Source: Thiobaca trueperi
Lineage (GTDB): Bacteria > Pseudomonadota > Gammaproteobacteria > Chromatiales > Chromatiaceae
Direction: 5' to 3'
Assembly (NCBI RefSeq): GCF_004342175.1
Contig: NZ_SMAO01000002.1
Coordinates: forward strand, 186,001-250,000
DNA: 64,000 bases
Positions 36,371-45,770 of this stretch are shown piece by piece. Both the position numbers and the translations under genes were made by a program. The notes beneath the pieces were generated by a model, which was not told the DNA's origin, ran no database searches, and was given only the letters and a program-made list of their open reading frames with translations. Numbering within the stretch: position 1 is the stretch's first letter; the number at the start of each line of letters is the position of its first letter.

Positions 36371-36430
36371 GGGCGAATTCATTCGCCCCGACATCCGCAC
36401 AACCAACGTGGCGAATGAATTCGCCCCTAC
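36367..36430. repeat. Perfect 21-bp inverted repeat at the end of the RimK-like gene
   Basis: The left arm at 36367-36387 (starts GTAGGGGCGAATTCATT) is the exact reverse complement of the right arm at 36410-36430. The left arm with the next two bases also folds on itself (GGGGCGAAT, TC, ATTCGCCCC). The spacer is 22 bases. It could act as a transcript end or processing site and covers the RimK-like stop codon. Similar GTAGGGGCGAATTCATTCGCC units are known as dispersed repeats in many bacteria. Confidence 0.85.
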
Positions 36431-36448
36431 TCAATGCGGGAATATGCG

Positions 36449-37225
36449 ATGACACAACGAATCAAAATTTCTTTGCTGGCACCACTGTGCGCGATCTCGA
36501 TCAGCGGTGCTCCCGCGCTGGCACAGATGACCCCGGCGCCGGTGGTTGAACCGGCCCGCGCAGAATGGGCCATCGCACCTCAAAGCGCGCCTCAGGAAGC
36601 GCCAGCGCCGGCATCCACCGGCATGGTGCTGGAGAGCGAGACCGTCCTCTCGGCTGAAACCGTTCTGCCGGGCGGCATCGTGCTGCCGGCCGGGACGGTC
36701 CTGCCTGCCGGATCCATGCTGCCGGCCGGGACGGTGCTGCCGATTCAGACTCCCACGGCGATGCCAGCACCAATCCAGACCCCGGCACCAGCGATGCAGA
36801 CCCCACCAGCGCTGCCTGCTGAAACGGTCGCTGCGCCCGCTCCGCCGAGCATTCCCAACCAGCCCGTTATCCCTCAGCCCACGCCCAGTGCGCCGGAGGC
36901 GACAGGTGGCATCCCCTATGTCAGCGGCGGCATCGGCTTCTCCGAGCGCGAGGAACTGGCGCAGGTCAAGTCGCAATACAATCTGCGGCTGCTGTTCGCG
37001 GTCAAGGGCTCGGGCTCCTATCTGTCCGACGTCAAGGTGCGGATCGATGACGCGACCGGCCCGACACTCCTGACCGCCGTCTCCAAAGGCCCGCTGTTTT
37101 ATGTCGCCCTGCCGCCCGGTCTCTATAACCTGATCCTCGACAATGCCGGTCAGGTCCAGACCATGCAGGTCGCCATCCCCGACAGCGGCGCCATCGAGCG
37201 ATCCTTTTACTGGGTATCGGATTAA
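36449..37225 (+). CDS. Secreted hexapeptide-repeat and carboxypeptidase-regulatory-like domain protein
   Basis: A 258-residue exported protein. A signal peptide ([20 protein letters not shown], cleavage after APALAQ) is followed by tandem six-residue repeats: [30 protein letters not shown] (about residues 70-100). A Pro/Ala-rich linker comes next. The C-terminal domain of about 105 residues ([20 protein letters not shown], then [20 protein letters not shown] and [14 protein letters not shown]) resembles the carboxypeptidase regulatory-like beta fold. The ATG at 36449 has CGGGAA seven bases upstream. The stop TAA (37223-37225) is part of the TTAA flank of a palindromic element. The function is unknown; a periplasmic or surface role is likely. 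Confidence 0.75.
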   Translation: MTQRIKISLLAPLCAISISGAPALAQMTPAPVVEPARAEWAIAPQSAPQEAPAPASTGMVLESETVLSAETVLPGGIVLPAGTVLPAGSMLPAGTVLPIQTPTAMPAPIQTPAPAMQTPPALPAETVAAPAPPSIPNQPVIPQPTPSAPEATGGIPYVSGGIGFSEREELAQVKSQYNLRLLFAVKGSGSYLSDVKVRIDDATGPTLLTAVSKGPLFYVALPPGLYNLILDNAGQVQTMQVAIPDSGAIERSFYWVSD

Positions 37226-37308
37226 ACCGCGCCCCGTGCGGTATGCGATATTTTTGGTTTGGGTCGATCTTGGCGGCATCGACGACCCTGTGTGCTGGCG
37301 CGGTTCAA
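37222..37308 (+). repeat. Palindromic MITE-like element, subfamily I, copy 3
   Basis: TTAA (37222-37225), a 79-bp core (37226-37304) starting ACCGCGCCCCGTGCGGTATG and ending TGGCGCGGT, then TCAA (37305-37308), a one-base departure from TTAA. Its length is identical to copies 1 and 2. The TTAA contains the stop codon of the preceding gene. The next gene, lpxD, starts 70 bases further on. Confidence 0.85.
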
Positions 37309-37377
37309 GATCCTTCGTGTTCTTTGCGTCCTTTGCGGTTCAACTGCTTTTTTAGGCTTATTGCTGGAATCTCCGAT

Positions 37378-38430
37378 ATGTCTCGATCCATGCAGATCCA
37401 CGAAGCACTGCAAGCCTTCGGCCTGAGCACCGATGATCACGATATCCTGGGCGTGAGCACCCTGGAGCAGGCCGGGCCGCATGATCTCTGTTTCGCTGAA
37501 GAGGCAGGACAGGCGGCGGCGGTCGCCCGGAGTCAGGCGGCGCTGATCCTGGTCGGCGAGGATTTTCCCGAGGTTCCGGGCACGACCCTGCTGCGGGTTG
37601 CGGATCCGCGTGATCGCTTTTTCGAGATCGCGGCACTCTTCATCCCCGCGCCTGAGACCGAAGGCATTCACCCGAGTGCAGCGATTCACCCGGAGGCCGA
37701 CATCGGTGCAGATGTGGCCATCGGCGCCTGTGCGGTCATCTCAGCCGGTGTGACGGTCGGCAGTGGCTCGCACATCGGCCCCGGCACCTATCTGGGGCCG
37801 GGCGTGCGGATTGGCAGCGACTGTCTGATCGGTCCCAACGTCAGCATCCTGCGCGACTGCGAGATCGGCGACCGCTGCATCCTGCATCCGGGCGCGACCA
37901 TCGGTGGCGACGGCTTCGGTTTTCGCTGGGATGGGAGCGGGCATCGCAAGGTGCCTCAGCTCGGGCGCGCGGTCATTGGGGACGATGTCGAAATCGGCTG
38001 CAATAGCTGTGTGGATCGCGCCACGCTCGGCATCACCCGGATCGGACAGGGCGTCAAGATCGACAATCTGGTTCAGGTCGCGCACAACGTCACCGTCGGT
38101 CGGCATACCATCCTGGTCAGCCAGTCCGGTATTGCCGGCAGTTCCGCGCTGGGAGACGGGGTGGTGGTCGCCGGTCAGGTCGCCATCTCGGATCATGTGC
38201 AGGTGGGCGATGGCGCCCGGATCGGCGGTCAGGCCGGAGTCGTCAAGGATGTGCCGCCGCAAGCCGCCATGTTCGGCACCCCGGCGCGTCCCGTGAAGCA
38301 GGCGCTGCGCGAACACGCGGCGCTGGCCAGACTGCCGGATCTCCTGAAGCAGATCAAGCACCAGCAGGAGACCATCGAGCGATTGGAATCGCGGCTGAGC
38401 CGGCTTGAAGCCGGTCAGTCCGACGCCTGA
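37378..38430 (+). CDS. lpxD: UDP-3-O-acylglucosamine N-acyltransferase
   Basis: Encodes a 350-residue LpxD, which adds the N-linked hydroxyacyl chain to UDP-3-O-acylglucosamine in lipid A synthesis. The N-terminal uridine-binding domain (about 1-105) is followed by a left-handed beta-helix of hexapeptide repeats ([20 protein letters not shown] and so on). The catalytic His is in [10 protein letters not shown], and GGDGFGF matches the acyl-binding turn. A C-terminal coiled coil ([19 protein letters not shown]) closes the trimer. The usual neighbours (bamA, skp, fabZ, lpxA) are absent, so this may be a lone or second copy. The ATG at 37378 is chosen by similarity; no strong ribosome site precedes it. 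Confidence 0.9.
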   Translation: MSRSMQIHEALQAFGLSTDDHDILGVSTLEQAGPHDLCFAEEAGQAAAVARSQAALILVGEDFPEVPGTTLLRVADPRDRFFEIAALFIPAPETEGIHPSAAIHPEADIGADVAIGACAVISAGVTVGSGSHIGPGTYLGPGVRIGSDCLIGPNVSILRDCEIGDRCILHPGATIGGDGFGFRWDGSGHRKVPQLGRAVIGDDVEIGCNSCVDRATLGITRIGQGVKIDNLVQVAHNVTVGRHTILVSQSGIAGSSALGDGVVVAGQVAISDHVQVGDGARIGGQAGVVKDVPPQAAMFGTPARPVKQALREHAALARLPDLLKQIKHQQETIERLESRLSRLEAGQSDA

Positions 38431-38439
38431 AGGCGCGTG

Positions 38440-39033
38440 TCAGGTGATCAGCGCACGCAGCGTGACCCGCAGCAGGGGCAGCAGTGCCTCCTTGTCCAGG
38501 CCAGGGTTGGTGATTGCGCGCGCCGTCAGCCCATCGAACAGCGCCCTGGTGATCTCGGTAACGGCCGGATCGACCTCGCCGCTCAGACCACAGGCCAGAC
38601 GCGCCCGCTGAAGCAGCTTCCGTACCTGCTCGTGCATCGCGACATCGGCGGCCTGCACCATCGCGGCAACCTGCGGATTGCGCGTCGCCTCGGCCAGGAT
38701 CTCGATCTCCAGCGCCGCGTGGTCCGGATCGGTTTTCTGGTTCACCCCGAGATCGACCCGGTCGAGCATGGATTGAAACGCATCCTCCGCATCGTCGAAA
38801 TGGCGCATCAGCGCCAGCGACTCTTCCAGCTTGCGCTCGACCAGGGCGGCGATGATGGCCTCCTTGTTCGCGAAGAAGTGATAGATATGTCCGGGGCTCA
38901 TGCCCGCCATCTTTGAAATCGTGGCGATACTGGTGCCGTGAAAGCCATGACGAACGAAGCCAGCGGCGGCGGCATCGAGGATCTGCTGCCGTCTGGTCTG
39001 CGTCCGGGTCTGGTCCGGCTCGGTTTCTGGCAT
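38440..39033 (-). CDS. TetR-family transcriptional repressor
   Basis: A 197-residue TetR/AcrR-type regulator. The helix-turn-helix is RQQILDAAAAGFVRHGFHGT, SIATISKMAGMSPGHIYHFF and ANKEAIIAAL, at residues about 15-65. The rest is a ligand-binding helical domain. The ATG at 39033 has AGGAG about twelve bases upstream; an open frame continues further but without similarity. It diverges from an RND efflux pair, and a 20-bp palindrome with TetR-like symmetry (39170-39189) sits by the efflux promoter, so it most likely represses the pump and perhaps itself until a toxic ligand binds. Confidence 0.9.
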   Translation of the reverse strand: MPETEPDQTRTQTRRQQILDAAAAGFVRHGFHGTSIATISKMAGMSPGHIYHFFANKEAIIAALVERKLEESLALMRHFDDAEDAFQSMLDRVDLGVNQKTDPDHAALEIEILAEATRNPQVAAMVQAADVAMHEQVRKLLQRARLACGLSGEVDPAVTEITRALFDGLTARAITNPGLDKEALLPLLRVTLRALIT

Positions 39034-39128
39034 GCTTCTGTCTGCTCCTCTTGTGGTCGCGCAGCCAAACGATTGCGCCCTGGTTCTCAAAAAGTCAAAA
39101 AGCCGCTGCTGATACCACCGATCATCCC

Positions 39129-39157
39129 TTGACCCGAACGGCCTGCGCATCTACAGT
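39129..39157 (+). promoter_or_regulatory. Promoter for the RND efflux operon
   Basis: TTGACC at 39129-39134 and TACAGT at 39152-39157 are separated by exactly 17 bases, a good sigma-70 match on the plus strand. Transcription would start near 39164, just before the palindrome at 39170-39189, so a bound repressor would block clearance. Confidence 0.65.
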
Positions 39158-39169
39158 TCTGCCATAGAC

Positions 39170-39189
39170 TAGAATGAATGTTCATTCTA
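39170..39189. promoter_or_regulatory. Putative TetR-type operator
   Basis: TAGAATGAATGTTCATTCTA is a 20-bp inverted repeat in which only the central pair breaks symmetry. It has the size and TGAATG/CATTCA half-site style of TetR/AcrR operators, lies between the divergent tetR and adaptor genes, and overlaps the start of the expected efflux transcript. Confidence 0.7.
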
Positions 39190-39247
39190 ATCCACTCCTG
39201 AACGGCGATCCGCTCAAGATCGTCGCCTTCCCACGCCGAGGTCATCC

Positions 39248-40453
39248 ATGGGATCCGCCCGCCGCCACTCAGGCATCCTTGATGTCTGCGCCATCCTCAT
39301 CCTCTCCCTGCTCGCCGGCTGCAATCAGGCACAACCGCCAGGCACAGGCGCCACGGCCGCTGCGCCGCCGCCCCCGGAAGTCGGCGTCGTCACCCTGTCC
39401 GCACAATCGATCAACCTGAGCACCGAGCTTGCCGGTCGCACCGTGCCCTACCGGATCGCCGAGGTGCGTCCGCGGGTCAGCGGGATCATTCAGGAGCGGC
39501 TCTTTACCGAAGGCGGGGAGATCACCGCCGGCCAGGAACTCTATCGGATCGACCGGGCCATCTATCAGGCGGCTTACGACAGTGCCAGGGCCGCGCTGGC
39601 GCGTTCGCAGGCCACCCTGGACCGGGCGCGTCTCAAATCGGATCGCTATGCCCGGCTGGCCGCGTCCAAATCGGTGAGCCAGGAAGACAACGACGACACC
39701 CAGGCCGCGCTCAAGGAGGCCATCGCCAGCGTGGCGGTGGATGAAGCCGCTCTGGAGCGCGCGCGGATCGATCTGGCCTATACCCGGGTCGATTCGCCCA
39801 TCGCCGGACGCATCGGGCGCTCGACGGTGACACAGGGCGCATTGGTCACGGCCAATCAGGCCGAGGCGCTGGCGACCGTGCAGCAGCTCGATCCCATTTA
39901 TATCGACCTGACCCAGTCCAGCAGCCAACTGCTCCAACTGCGGCGCGCCCTCGCCGACGGTCGGCTGCAACGTCCCGAGGGCGCTGCCGCCAGGGTGACG
40001 CTGATCCTGGAAGACGGCCGTACCTATGCACACAGCGGGCATCTGGAATCGTCTGAAGTGACCGTGGATCAGGCCACCGGGACCGTGACCCTGCGCGCGA
40101 TCATGCCGAATCCGGATCGTGAGCTGCTGCCGGGGATGTTCGTCCGGGCACGGCTGGAGGAGGGCGTGCGCGAAGGGGCCATCCTGGTGCCGCAGCAGGG
40201 CGTGCAACACGACCGGCGCGGCAACCCCATGGCCCTGATCGTGAACGCCGGGGGGCAGGTCGAGGAACGCAAGATCGAGACTGAGCGCGCCATCGGCGAC
40301 CACTGGCTGGTCGATTCAGGATTGCAGGCGGGTGATCGGGTGATCGTCGAAGGCACCCAGAAGGCGCGGCCCGGCGCCCCGGTGCGGGTCACGGATCTCA
40401 GCGACCGACCCGGCTTCGCGGTCAAGGCTGCGATTCTGCCAGCCGACGGGTGA
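39248..40453 (+). CDS. RND efflux periplasmic adaptor (AcrA/MexA family lipoprotein)
   Basis: A 401-residue membrane fusion protein. The N-terminal signal ends in a lipobox LLAGC (Cys25), so it is a lipoprotein. The order then follows AcrA/MexA: a lipoyl half with [20 protein letters not shown], an alpha-hairpin (about 105-180), the second lipoyl half with [18 protein letters not shown], a beta-barrel ([20 protein letters not shown]) and a membrane-proximal domain. It bridges the RND pump to an outer membrane channel. GAGG at 39238-39241 precedes the ATG. The RND gene starts 61 bases after its stop. No TolC-like gene is in the window. Confidence 0.92.
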   Translation: MGSARRHSGILDVCAILILSLLAGCNQAQPPGTGATAAAPPPPEVGVVTLSAQSINLSTELAGRTVPYRIAEVRPRVSGIIQERLFTEGGEITAGQELYRIDRAIYQAAYDSARAALARSQATLDRARLKSDRYARLAASKSVSQEDNDDTQAALKEAIASVAVDEAALERARIDLAYTRVDSPIAGRIGRSTVTQGALVTANQAEALATVQQLDPIYIDLTQSSSQLLQLRRALADGRLQRPEGAAARVTLILEDGRTYAHSGHLESSEVTVDQATGTVTLRAIMPNPDRELLPGMFVRARLEEGVREGAILVPQQGVQHDRRGNPMALIVNAGGQVEERKIETERAIGDHWLVDSGLQAGDRVIVEGTQKARPGAPVRVTDLSDRPGFAVKAAILPADG

Positions 40454-40514
40454 TTGCTGGCGCCTCATTGCGCCCCCTGCCGCCTCTCACTCCCGAATCG
40501 AGGATTTCTCATCC

Positions 40515-43500
40515 ATGGCCCGTTTCTTCATCGATCGCCCCGTCTTTGCCTGGGTCATCGCCATCGTCATCATGCTGGCAGGGACGCTGTCGATCCTCAA
40601 TCTCCCGATCTCGCAATATCCCGCCATCGCGCCGCCAGCAATCAGCATTACCGCGACCTATCCCGGCGCCTCAGCGCAGACGGTCGAGGACTCGGTCACT
40701 CAGGTCATCGAGCAGCAGATGAACGGGCTCGATGGTCTGCGTTACATGTCCTCGACCAGTGAGTCCAACGGTCTCTCGACCATCACCCTGACCTTCAACA
40801 ATGGCGTCGATCCCGACATCGCCCAGATGCAGGTGCAGAACAAGCTGCAACTGGCCAACGCCCTGCTGCCCGACGCCGTGGTGCGTCAGGGCATCCAGGT
40901 CGCCAAGTCGGTGCGCAATTTCCTCATGGTGGTGGCCTTCGTCTCGCGTGACGGGCGCCTGAACAATGCCGATCTGGGCGACTATGCCGCCAGTCTGGTC
41001 AAGGATCCCATCAGCCGTGTTCCCGGAGTCGGCGAGATCACACTCTTCGAGTCGCAGTACGCCATGCGGATCTGGCTCGATCCCAACAGGCTCAACCAGT
41101 ATGGTCTGACCCCGCCCGACGTGGTGACGGCCATCGAGGCCGAGAACGCCCAGATCTCGGCCGGTCAGTTGGGCGCCATTCCGTCACCGGCGGGTCAGCA
41201 GCTCAACGTCACCGTCAATGTCCAGGGCCGGCTCACCACGCCCGACGAGTTCGGCGAGATCCGGCTGCGCACTCAGGCCGACGGTTCGACCGTGCATCTG
41301 CGCGATGTCGCCCGTATCGAGCTGGGCAGCGAGAGCTACGGCAAGATGGCGCGTCACAACGGCAGTCCCGCCGCCGGCATGGCGATCCGGCTCGCCACCG
41401 GCGCCAATGCGCTGGAGACGGCGGATGCGGTCAAGCGCAAGGTCGAGGAACTCTCGGCCTTCTTCCCGTCGGGGATGGAGGCGGTCTTCCCCTACGACAC
41501 CACGCCCTTCGTGCGCATCTCCATCGGCGAGGTGGTCAAGACCATCTTCGAGGCGGTGATCCTGGTGTTCCTGGTGATGTATCTCTTTCTCCAGAACTTC
41601 CGCGCCACCCTGATCCCGACCATTGCCGTGCCGGTGGTGCTGCTCGGCACCTTCGGGGTGCTCGCCGCCTTCGGCTTCACCATCAACACCCTGACCCTCT
41701 TTGCCATGGTGCTGGCCATCGGTCTGCTGGTCGATGACGCCATCGTGGTGGTCGAGAACGTCGAGCGGGTGATGGACGAGGACGGTCTGCCGCCCAAGGA
41801 GGCGACGCGCAAATCCATGGATCAGATCACCAGCGCCCTGATCGGCATCGCCCTGGTGCTCTCGGCGGTGTTCGTGCCCATGGCCTTCTTCGGCGGCTCG
41901 ACCGGGGTCATCTATCGTCAGTTCTCCATCACCATCGTCTCGGCCATGCTGCTGTCGGTGGTGGTGGCGCTCACCCTGAGCCCGGCCCTGGCCGCCTCGC
42001 TGCTCAAGCCAATGCCGCACGGACCCCGGCGCGGCTTCTTCGGCTGGTTCAATCGCAGTTTCGAGCGCAGCGTCGATCTCTACGGCAAGAGCGTCGCCGG
42101 CATCACCCATCGGCGCTGGCTGTTCCTGGGGGTCTATCTGGTGCTGGTCGGCGCCCTGGTGGTGCTGCATGAGCGGATGACGACCTCCTTCCTGCCTGAT
42201 GAGGATCAGGGCATTCTCATCATGCAGGCGATCCTGCCCTCGGGCGCGACCCTTGAGCGCACGCAGGAGGTGCTCAAGCAGGTCGAGCGCCACTTCCTCG
42301 AAAATGAAAAGGAAGCGGTCAAGGAGCTCATCACGGTCTCGGGCTTCAGCTTTGCCGGTCAGGGCCAGAACATGGCGATCGGCTTCGTCAGACTCAGGGA
42401 CTGGTCGGAGCGCCAACGACCCGATCTCCAGGTCAAGGCGGTGGCCGGGCGCGCCATGATGGCCTTCTCGCAGATCCGCGATGCGCGTGTCTTCGCCTTC
42501 CCGCCGCCAGCGGTCATCGAACTGGGCACCGCCTCAGGCTGGGACGTGCAGTTGCAGGACAAGGGCGGCGTCGGACGCGAGGCGCTGTCCGCCGCGCGCG
42601 GCCAGTTCCTGGGGATGGCGATGCAGGATCCGCGTTTCATGGCCGTGCGGCCCAATGGGCGCGAGGATGAGGCGCAGTATCGGGTGGAGGTTGATCGCAC
42701 CAAGGCCGGCGCCTTCGGGCTGTCGCTCGCCGAGATCAACCGCACGCTCTCGATGGCCTGGGGCAGCGCCTATATCGACGATTTCGTCCACGCGGGGCGG
42801 GTGAAGAAGGTCTATGTCCAGGCCGATGCCCCCTATCGCATGCTGCCGGAGGATCTGAATGCCTGGTATGTGCGCAACGACAAGGACGACATGGTGCCCT
42901 TCTCGGCCTTCGCTACAGGCGAATGGAGCTTCGGCTCGCCGCGTCTGGAGCGCTACAACGGTCTGCCCTCAGCCGAGATCCTGGGTCAGGCCGCCCCCGG
43001 TCTGAGCACGGGCGCGGCGATGGCGGCGGTCGAAGAGCTGGTTGGCAAACTGCCGCCCGGTGTCGGTCTGGAATGGACCGGTCTGTCGTTCGAGGAACGC
43101 GCCGCCGGTGCCCAGGCTCCCGCGCTCTATGCCCTCTCGGCGCTGGTGGTGTTCCTGGCGCTCGCCGCGCTCTACGAGAGCTGGTCAGTCCCCTTTGCGG
43201 TCATGCTGGTGGTGCCGATCGGCGTGCTGGGGGCCGTGACGGCCGCGTTCGGGCGCGGCCTGCCGAGCGACATCTATTTCCAGGTGGGATTGCTCGCCAC
43301 CATCGGACTCTCGGCCAAGAACGCCATCCTCATCGTCGAGTTCGCCAAGACCCTTCAGGAAGAAGGGCGCGATGCAGTGAGCGCGGCGCTGGAGGCGGCG
43401 CGGATGCGTATCCGCCCCATCGTCATGACCTCGCTCGCCTTCGGCTTCGGCGTGCTGCCGCTGGCCTTGAGCACTGGCGCGGGCTCAGGCGGCCAGAACG

Positions 43501-43625
43501 CCATCGGTACGGGCGTACTCGGCGGCGTGGTCGCGGCGACGATGCTCGGGGTGCTGTTCGTGCCGCTGTTCTTCGTCGTGATTCGGGGACGTTTGAGCAA
43601 GGTTGAGGGGCATTCGGACAAATAA
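40515..43625 (+). CDS. RND multidrug efflux pump (HAE1/AcrB family)
   Basis: A 1036-residue inner-membrane RND transporter of the hydrophobe/amphiphile family, which uses proton flow to export drugs. It starts with [20 protein letters not shown], the family N-terminal helix. The proton-relay pair is in [17 protein letters not shown] (TM4), and the tandem [22 protein letters not shown] and TM10 [20 protein letters not shown] segments are intact. The length matches AcrB (about 1050). It is cotranscribed with the adaptor and under the likely control of the divergent TetR protein. The substrate range cannot be predicted. Confidence 0.95.
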   Translation: MARFFIDRPVFAWVIAIVIMLAGTLSILNLPISQYPAIAPPAISITATYPGASAQTVEDSVTQVIEQQMNGLDGLRYMSSTSESNGLSTITLTFNNGVDPDIAQMQVQNKLQLANALLPDAVVRQGIQVAKSVRNFLMVVAFVSRDGRLNNADLGDYAASLVKDPISRVPGVGEITLFESQYAMRIWLDPNRLNQYGLTPPDVVTAIEAENAQISAGQLGAIPSPAGQQLNVTVNVQGRLTTPDEFGEIRLRTQADGSTVHLRDVARIELGSESYGKMARHNGSPAAGMAIRLATGANALETADAVKRKVEELSAFFPSGMEAVFPYDTTPFVRISIGEVVKTIFEAVILVFLVMYLFLQNFRATLIPTIAVPVVLLGTFGVLAAFGFTINTLTLFAMVLAIGLLVDDAIVVVENVERVMDEDGLPPKEATRKSMDQITSALIGIALVLSAVFVPMAFFGGSTGVIYRQFSITIVSAMLLSVVVALTLSPALAASLLKPMPHGPRRGFFGWFNRSFERSVDLYGKSVAGITHRRWLFLGVYLVLVGALVVLHERMTTSFLPDEDQGILIMQAILPSGATLERTQEVLKQVERHFLENEKEAVKELITVSGFSFAGQGQNMAIGFVRLRDWSERQRPDLQVKAVAGRAMMAFSQIRDARVFAFPPPAVIELGTASGWDVQLQDKGGVGREALSAARGQFLGMAMQDPRFMAVRPNGREDEAQYRVEVDRTKAGAFGLSLAEINRTLSMAWGSAYIDDFVHAGRVKKVYVQADAPYRMLPEDLNAWYVRNDKDDMVPFSAFATGEWSFGSPRLERYNGLPSAEILGQAAPGLSTGAAMAAVEELVGKLPPGVGLEWTGLSFEERAAGAQAPALYALSALVVFLALAALYESWSVPFAVMLVVPIGVLGAVTAAFGRGLPSDIYFQVGLLATIGLSAKNAILIVEFAKTLQEEGRDAVSAALEAARMRIRPIVMTSLAFGFGVLPLALSTGAGSGGQNAIGTGVLGGVVAATMLGVLFVPLFFVVIRGRLSKVEGHSDK

Positions 43626-43806
43626 GGGGTGGAGTGTTCTCACGCGGAGCTTAACGTTTTCATCATCAATCACGGTGCGGATGTGACTGGCGACGGGGCT
43701 GGTGAGTTCTGATAAAGTCGAAGCTCAGCTTACTTATGCCGCATTTTGCGCATTTTTTCTGCGCTGGCTGTCGTTAAACTGCCTTTTCTATCAGGCTGAG
43801 CCCGCC

Positions 43807-45105
43807 ATGCTCATTGAATTTCGTGTCGAGAACCACCGCTCCATTCGGGAAGAGCAGGCATTAACCATGCGTGCGGGCAGGCAGGATGATTCAGCCGATC
43901 CGCGTCCCCGCCGCGTCCAGGGCTGCTCTGATCCACTGCTGCCAGCGGCCGCACTCTACGGCGCGAACGCCAGTGGGAAAAGCAATGTTCTTTCCGCCAT
44001 GGGATTTATGCGCAGTGCGGTTCTTCACTCCCATCGAGCCTGGCCGCCAGACGGAGGTGTTCCAAGGGATCCCTTTGCCTGGGGCGAAAAGGCTGCACAG
44101 CCTTCACTCTTCGAAATTACGCTGCTGGTGTCGGGTATCCGCTATCAATACGGATTTGTTGCGGACGATGAGCAGTTTCTCGAAGAGTGGCTATTCGCCT
44201 GGCCTGGAAAGCGAAAGCAGGTCTGGTTCGAACGTGAACTGGGGAAGTACAAGTTCAGCGAGTACCTGCATGGTGAAAATCGACTGATTGAGCAGATTAC
44301 GCGGCCAAACGCGCTTTTTTTGTCTGCTGCGGTTCAGCTTCGCCATGAGCAGCTCGGCTCCCTTTACAGTTGGTTCCGAAATCTCAACGGGGTCAATATT
44401 CCCGGTCGCCGGCCTTCCGCTCTCCCCTTCGCCACCGGTCAATTACTCGCGCGGGGGATAGAGTCCTGGTTCAGCCAGAATCCACAGCGATCTCTTTTCG
44501 AAGAAGACGGGGTGCAAAACCACAGCATTGAGCTTTTTCGCGACCTGCTGCGCGCAGCGGATGTGGGCATCCTGGACATCAAACTGGATAACGATTCCGG
44601 TGAACCCACAGATCCTAAAGATCCCCCTTGGTCTCCTCGTCGTGGGCGGATACTGGTGCGTCACAGCAGCAGCGTTGAGGACGCCTGGCTGCCGCTGGAA
44701 GAGGAGTCACAGGGAACACTGACCCTGTTTCGCGTTGGGCCGGTCATTCTCGACGCGCTTCGGCTCGGAACCGTCGTCATGATTGATGAGCTTGAGGCCA
44801 GCCTCCATCCGCTGCTGGCCATTCAGATACTGCGTCAGTTCAACGATCCGGAGCGTAACCCGCGAAATGCTCAGATCTTATTCACGACTCACGATACCAG
44901 CCTGCTCGGGACCATTGCTGGAGAGCCATCGATGCGTCGCGATCAGATTTGGCTGACGGAGAAAGACCCGGAGGGTGCGACCTGTTTATACCCCTTAACC
45001 GACTTTCGACCCAGGAAGGGCGAGAATATCGAGCGCGGCTATCTGCAAGGGCGCTATGGCGCTATTCCGTTTCTCGGTGATCTTCCACAGGTTGGGGGAG
45101 AATAG
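43807..45105 (+). CDS. AAA ATPase, RloA/AbiLi-like
   Basis: A 432-residue ATPase of the SMC/OLD-like AAA_21 type. The N-terminal MLIEFRVENHRSIREEQALT is the typical beginning. Walker A is YGANASGKS (about 52-60). The C-terminal half has the Walker B MIDELEASLHP (D327, E328) and LFTTHDTSLL. An open frame extends upstream to 43702, but the family begins at this ATG. It is followed four bases later by an RloB gene. The pair corresponds to AbiL (AbiLi/AbiLii), an abortive-infection anti-phage system whose mechanism is not settled. Confidence 0.85.
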   Translation: MLIEFRVENHRSIREEQALTMRAGRQDDSADPRPRRVQGCSDPLLPAAALYGANASGKSNVLSAMGFMRSAVLHSHRAWPPDGGVPRDPFAWGEKAAQPSLFEITLLVSGIRYQYGFVADDEQFLEEWLFAWPGKRKQVWFERELGKYKFSEYLHGENRLIEQITRPNALFLSAAVQLRHEQLGSLYSWFRNLNGVNIPGRRPSALPFATGQLLARGIESWFSQNPQRSLFEEDGVQNHSIELFRDLLRAADVGILDIKLDNDSGEPTDPKDPPWSPRRGRILVRHSSSVEDAWLPLEEESQGTLTLFRVGPVILDALRLGTVVMIDELEASLHPLLAIQILRQFNDPERNPRNAQILFTTHDTSLLGTIAGEPSMRRDQIWLTEKDPEGATCLYPLTDFRPRKGENIERGYLQGRYGAIPFLGDLPQVGGE

Positions 45106-45109
45106 GTCG

Positions 45110-45745
45110 GTGGGCGGGAGTCGTCGCAAGAGGGTGCGCCAACCGGCTCGCGGGGCTGCCCGCAGGAGCCCGAGGCGGCGTCTGCTGCTTGTCTGCGAGG
45201 GGCAGGTGTCGGAGCCCGAATATTTCAAGCAACTCAAGGCCTGGGTACGCAACAACTTAGTCGAGATTAAGATTGCCAGCGAGCACGGTGTCCCCCTAAC
45301 CCTTGTGCGGCAAGCCGAGTGGCTTAAGTTGGACGCAGAATCTGAGGCGCGGAGCGGGGCCGATTCGTTTTTGGCTTACGATGAGGTGTGGTGCGTGTTC
45401 GACGTGGACGAGCACCCGAAAATCAACGAAGCCCGTCAACTGGCACACGCCAGAGGTATTGAGCTTGCGGTATCTAATCCGTGCTTCGAGCTTTGGCTTT
45501 TGCTGCATTTTCGCGAAAGCCCGGGAGCCCGTCACCGGCACGATGTGCAGCGCATGATGCGTGAGCACATCCCCTCCTACGACAAGCACCTCGACTTCAA
45601 GCGCCTGTCCACTGGTATTGCCGATGCCGCCCGACGCGCCCGGCGCCTCGACGATGAGGCCAATGAAGAGGGGGAGTCTGGCCGCAATCCAACGACGGGC
45701 GTCTATCGACTGACCGAGTCCATAGAGCGACGCGATTCCATCTGA
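45110..45745 (+). CDS. RloB/AbiLii-like protein
   Basis: A 211-residue RloB-domain protein. A basic N-terminus (RRKRVRQPARGAARRSPRRR) precedes the Toprim-like core: LLLVCEGQVSEPEYFKQLK, then YDEVWCVFDVDEHP (acidic D-x-D) and LAVSNPCFELWLLLHF. RloB proteins are encoded with RloA-type ATPases and are proposed effectors of the AbiL abortive-infection system. I chose the GTG at 45110 because GGGGAG (45095-45100) lies nine bases upstream; the frame stays open back to 45056, inside the ATPase gene. Catalytic activity is inferred from the fold, not shown. Confidence 0.85.
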   Translation: MGGSRRKRVRQPARGAARRSPRRRLLLVCEGQVSEPEYFKQLKAWVRNNLVEIKIASEHGVPLTLVRQAEWLKLDAESEARSGADSFLAYDEVWCVFDVDEHPKINEARQLAHARGIELAVSNPCFELWLLLHFRESPGARHRHDVQRMMREHIPSYDKHLDFKRLSTGIADAARRARRLDDEANEEGESGRNPTTGVYRLTESIERRDSI

Positions 45746-45770
45746 TCCAAGCCTTCAAAAGCCGCAAACA

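Noticed and set aside
33314-36406. A very long (1030 codons) open frame antisense to the HD-GYP and RimK-like genes
   Set aside because: GC-rich codon bias keeps the antisense frame open. The plus strand encodes two clear families here. Similar shadows at 6618-8312 (sdhA) and 41184-42416 (RND pump) were rejected for the same reason.
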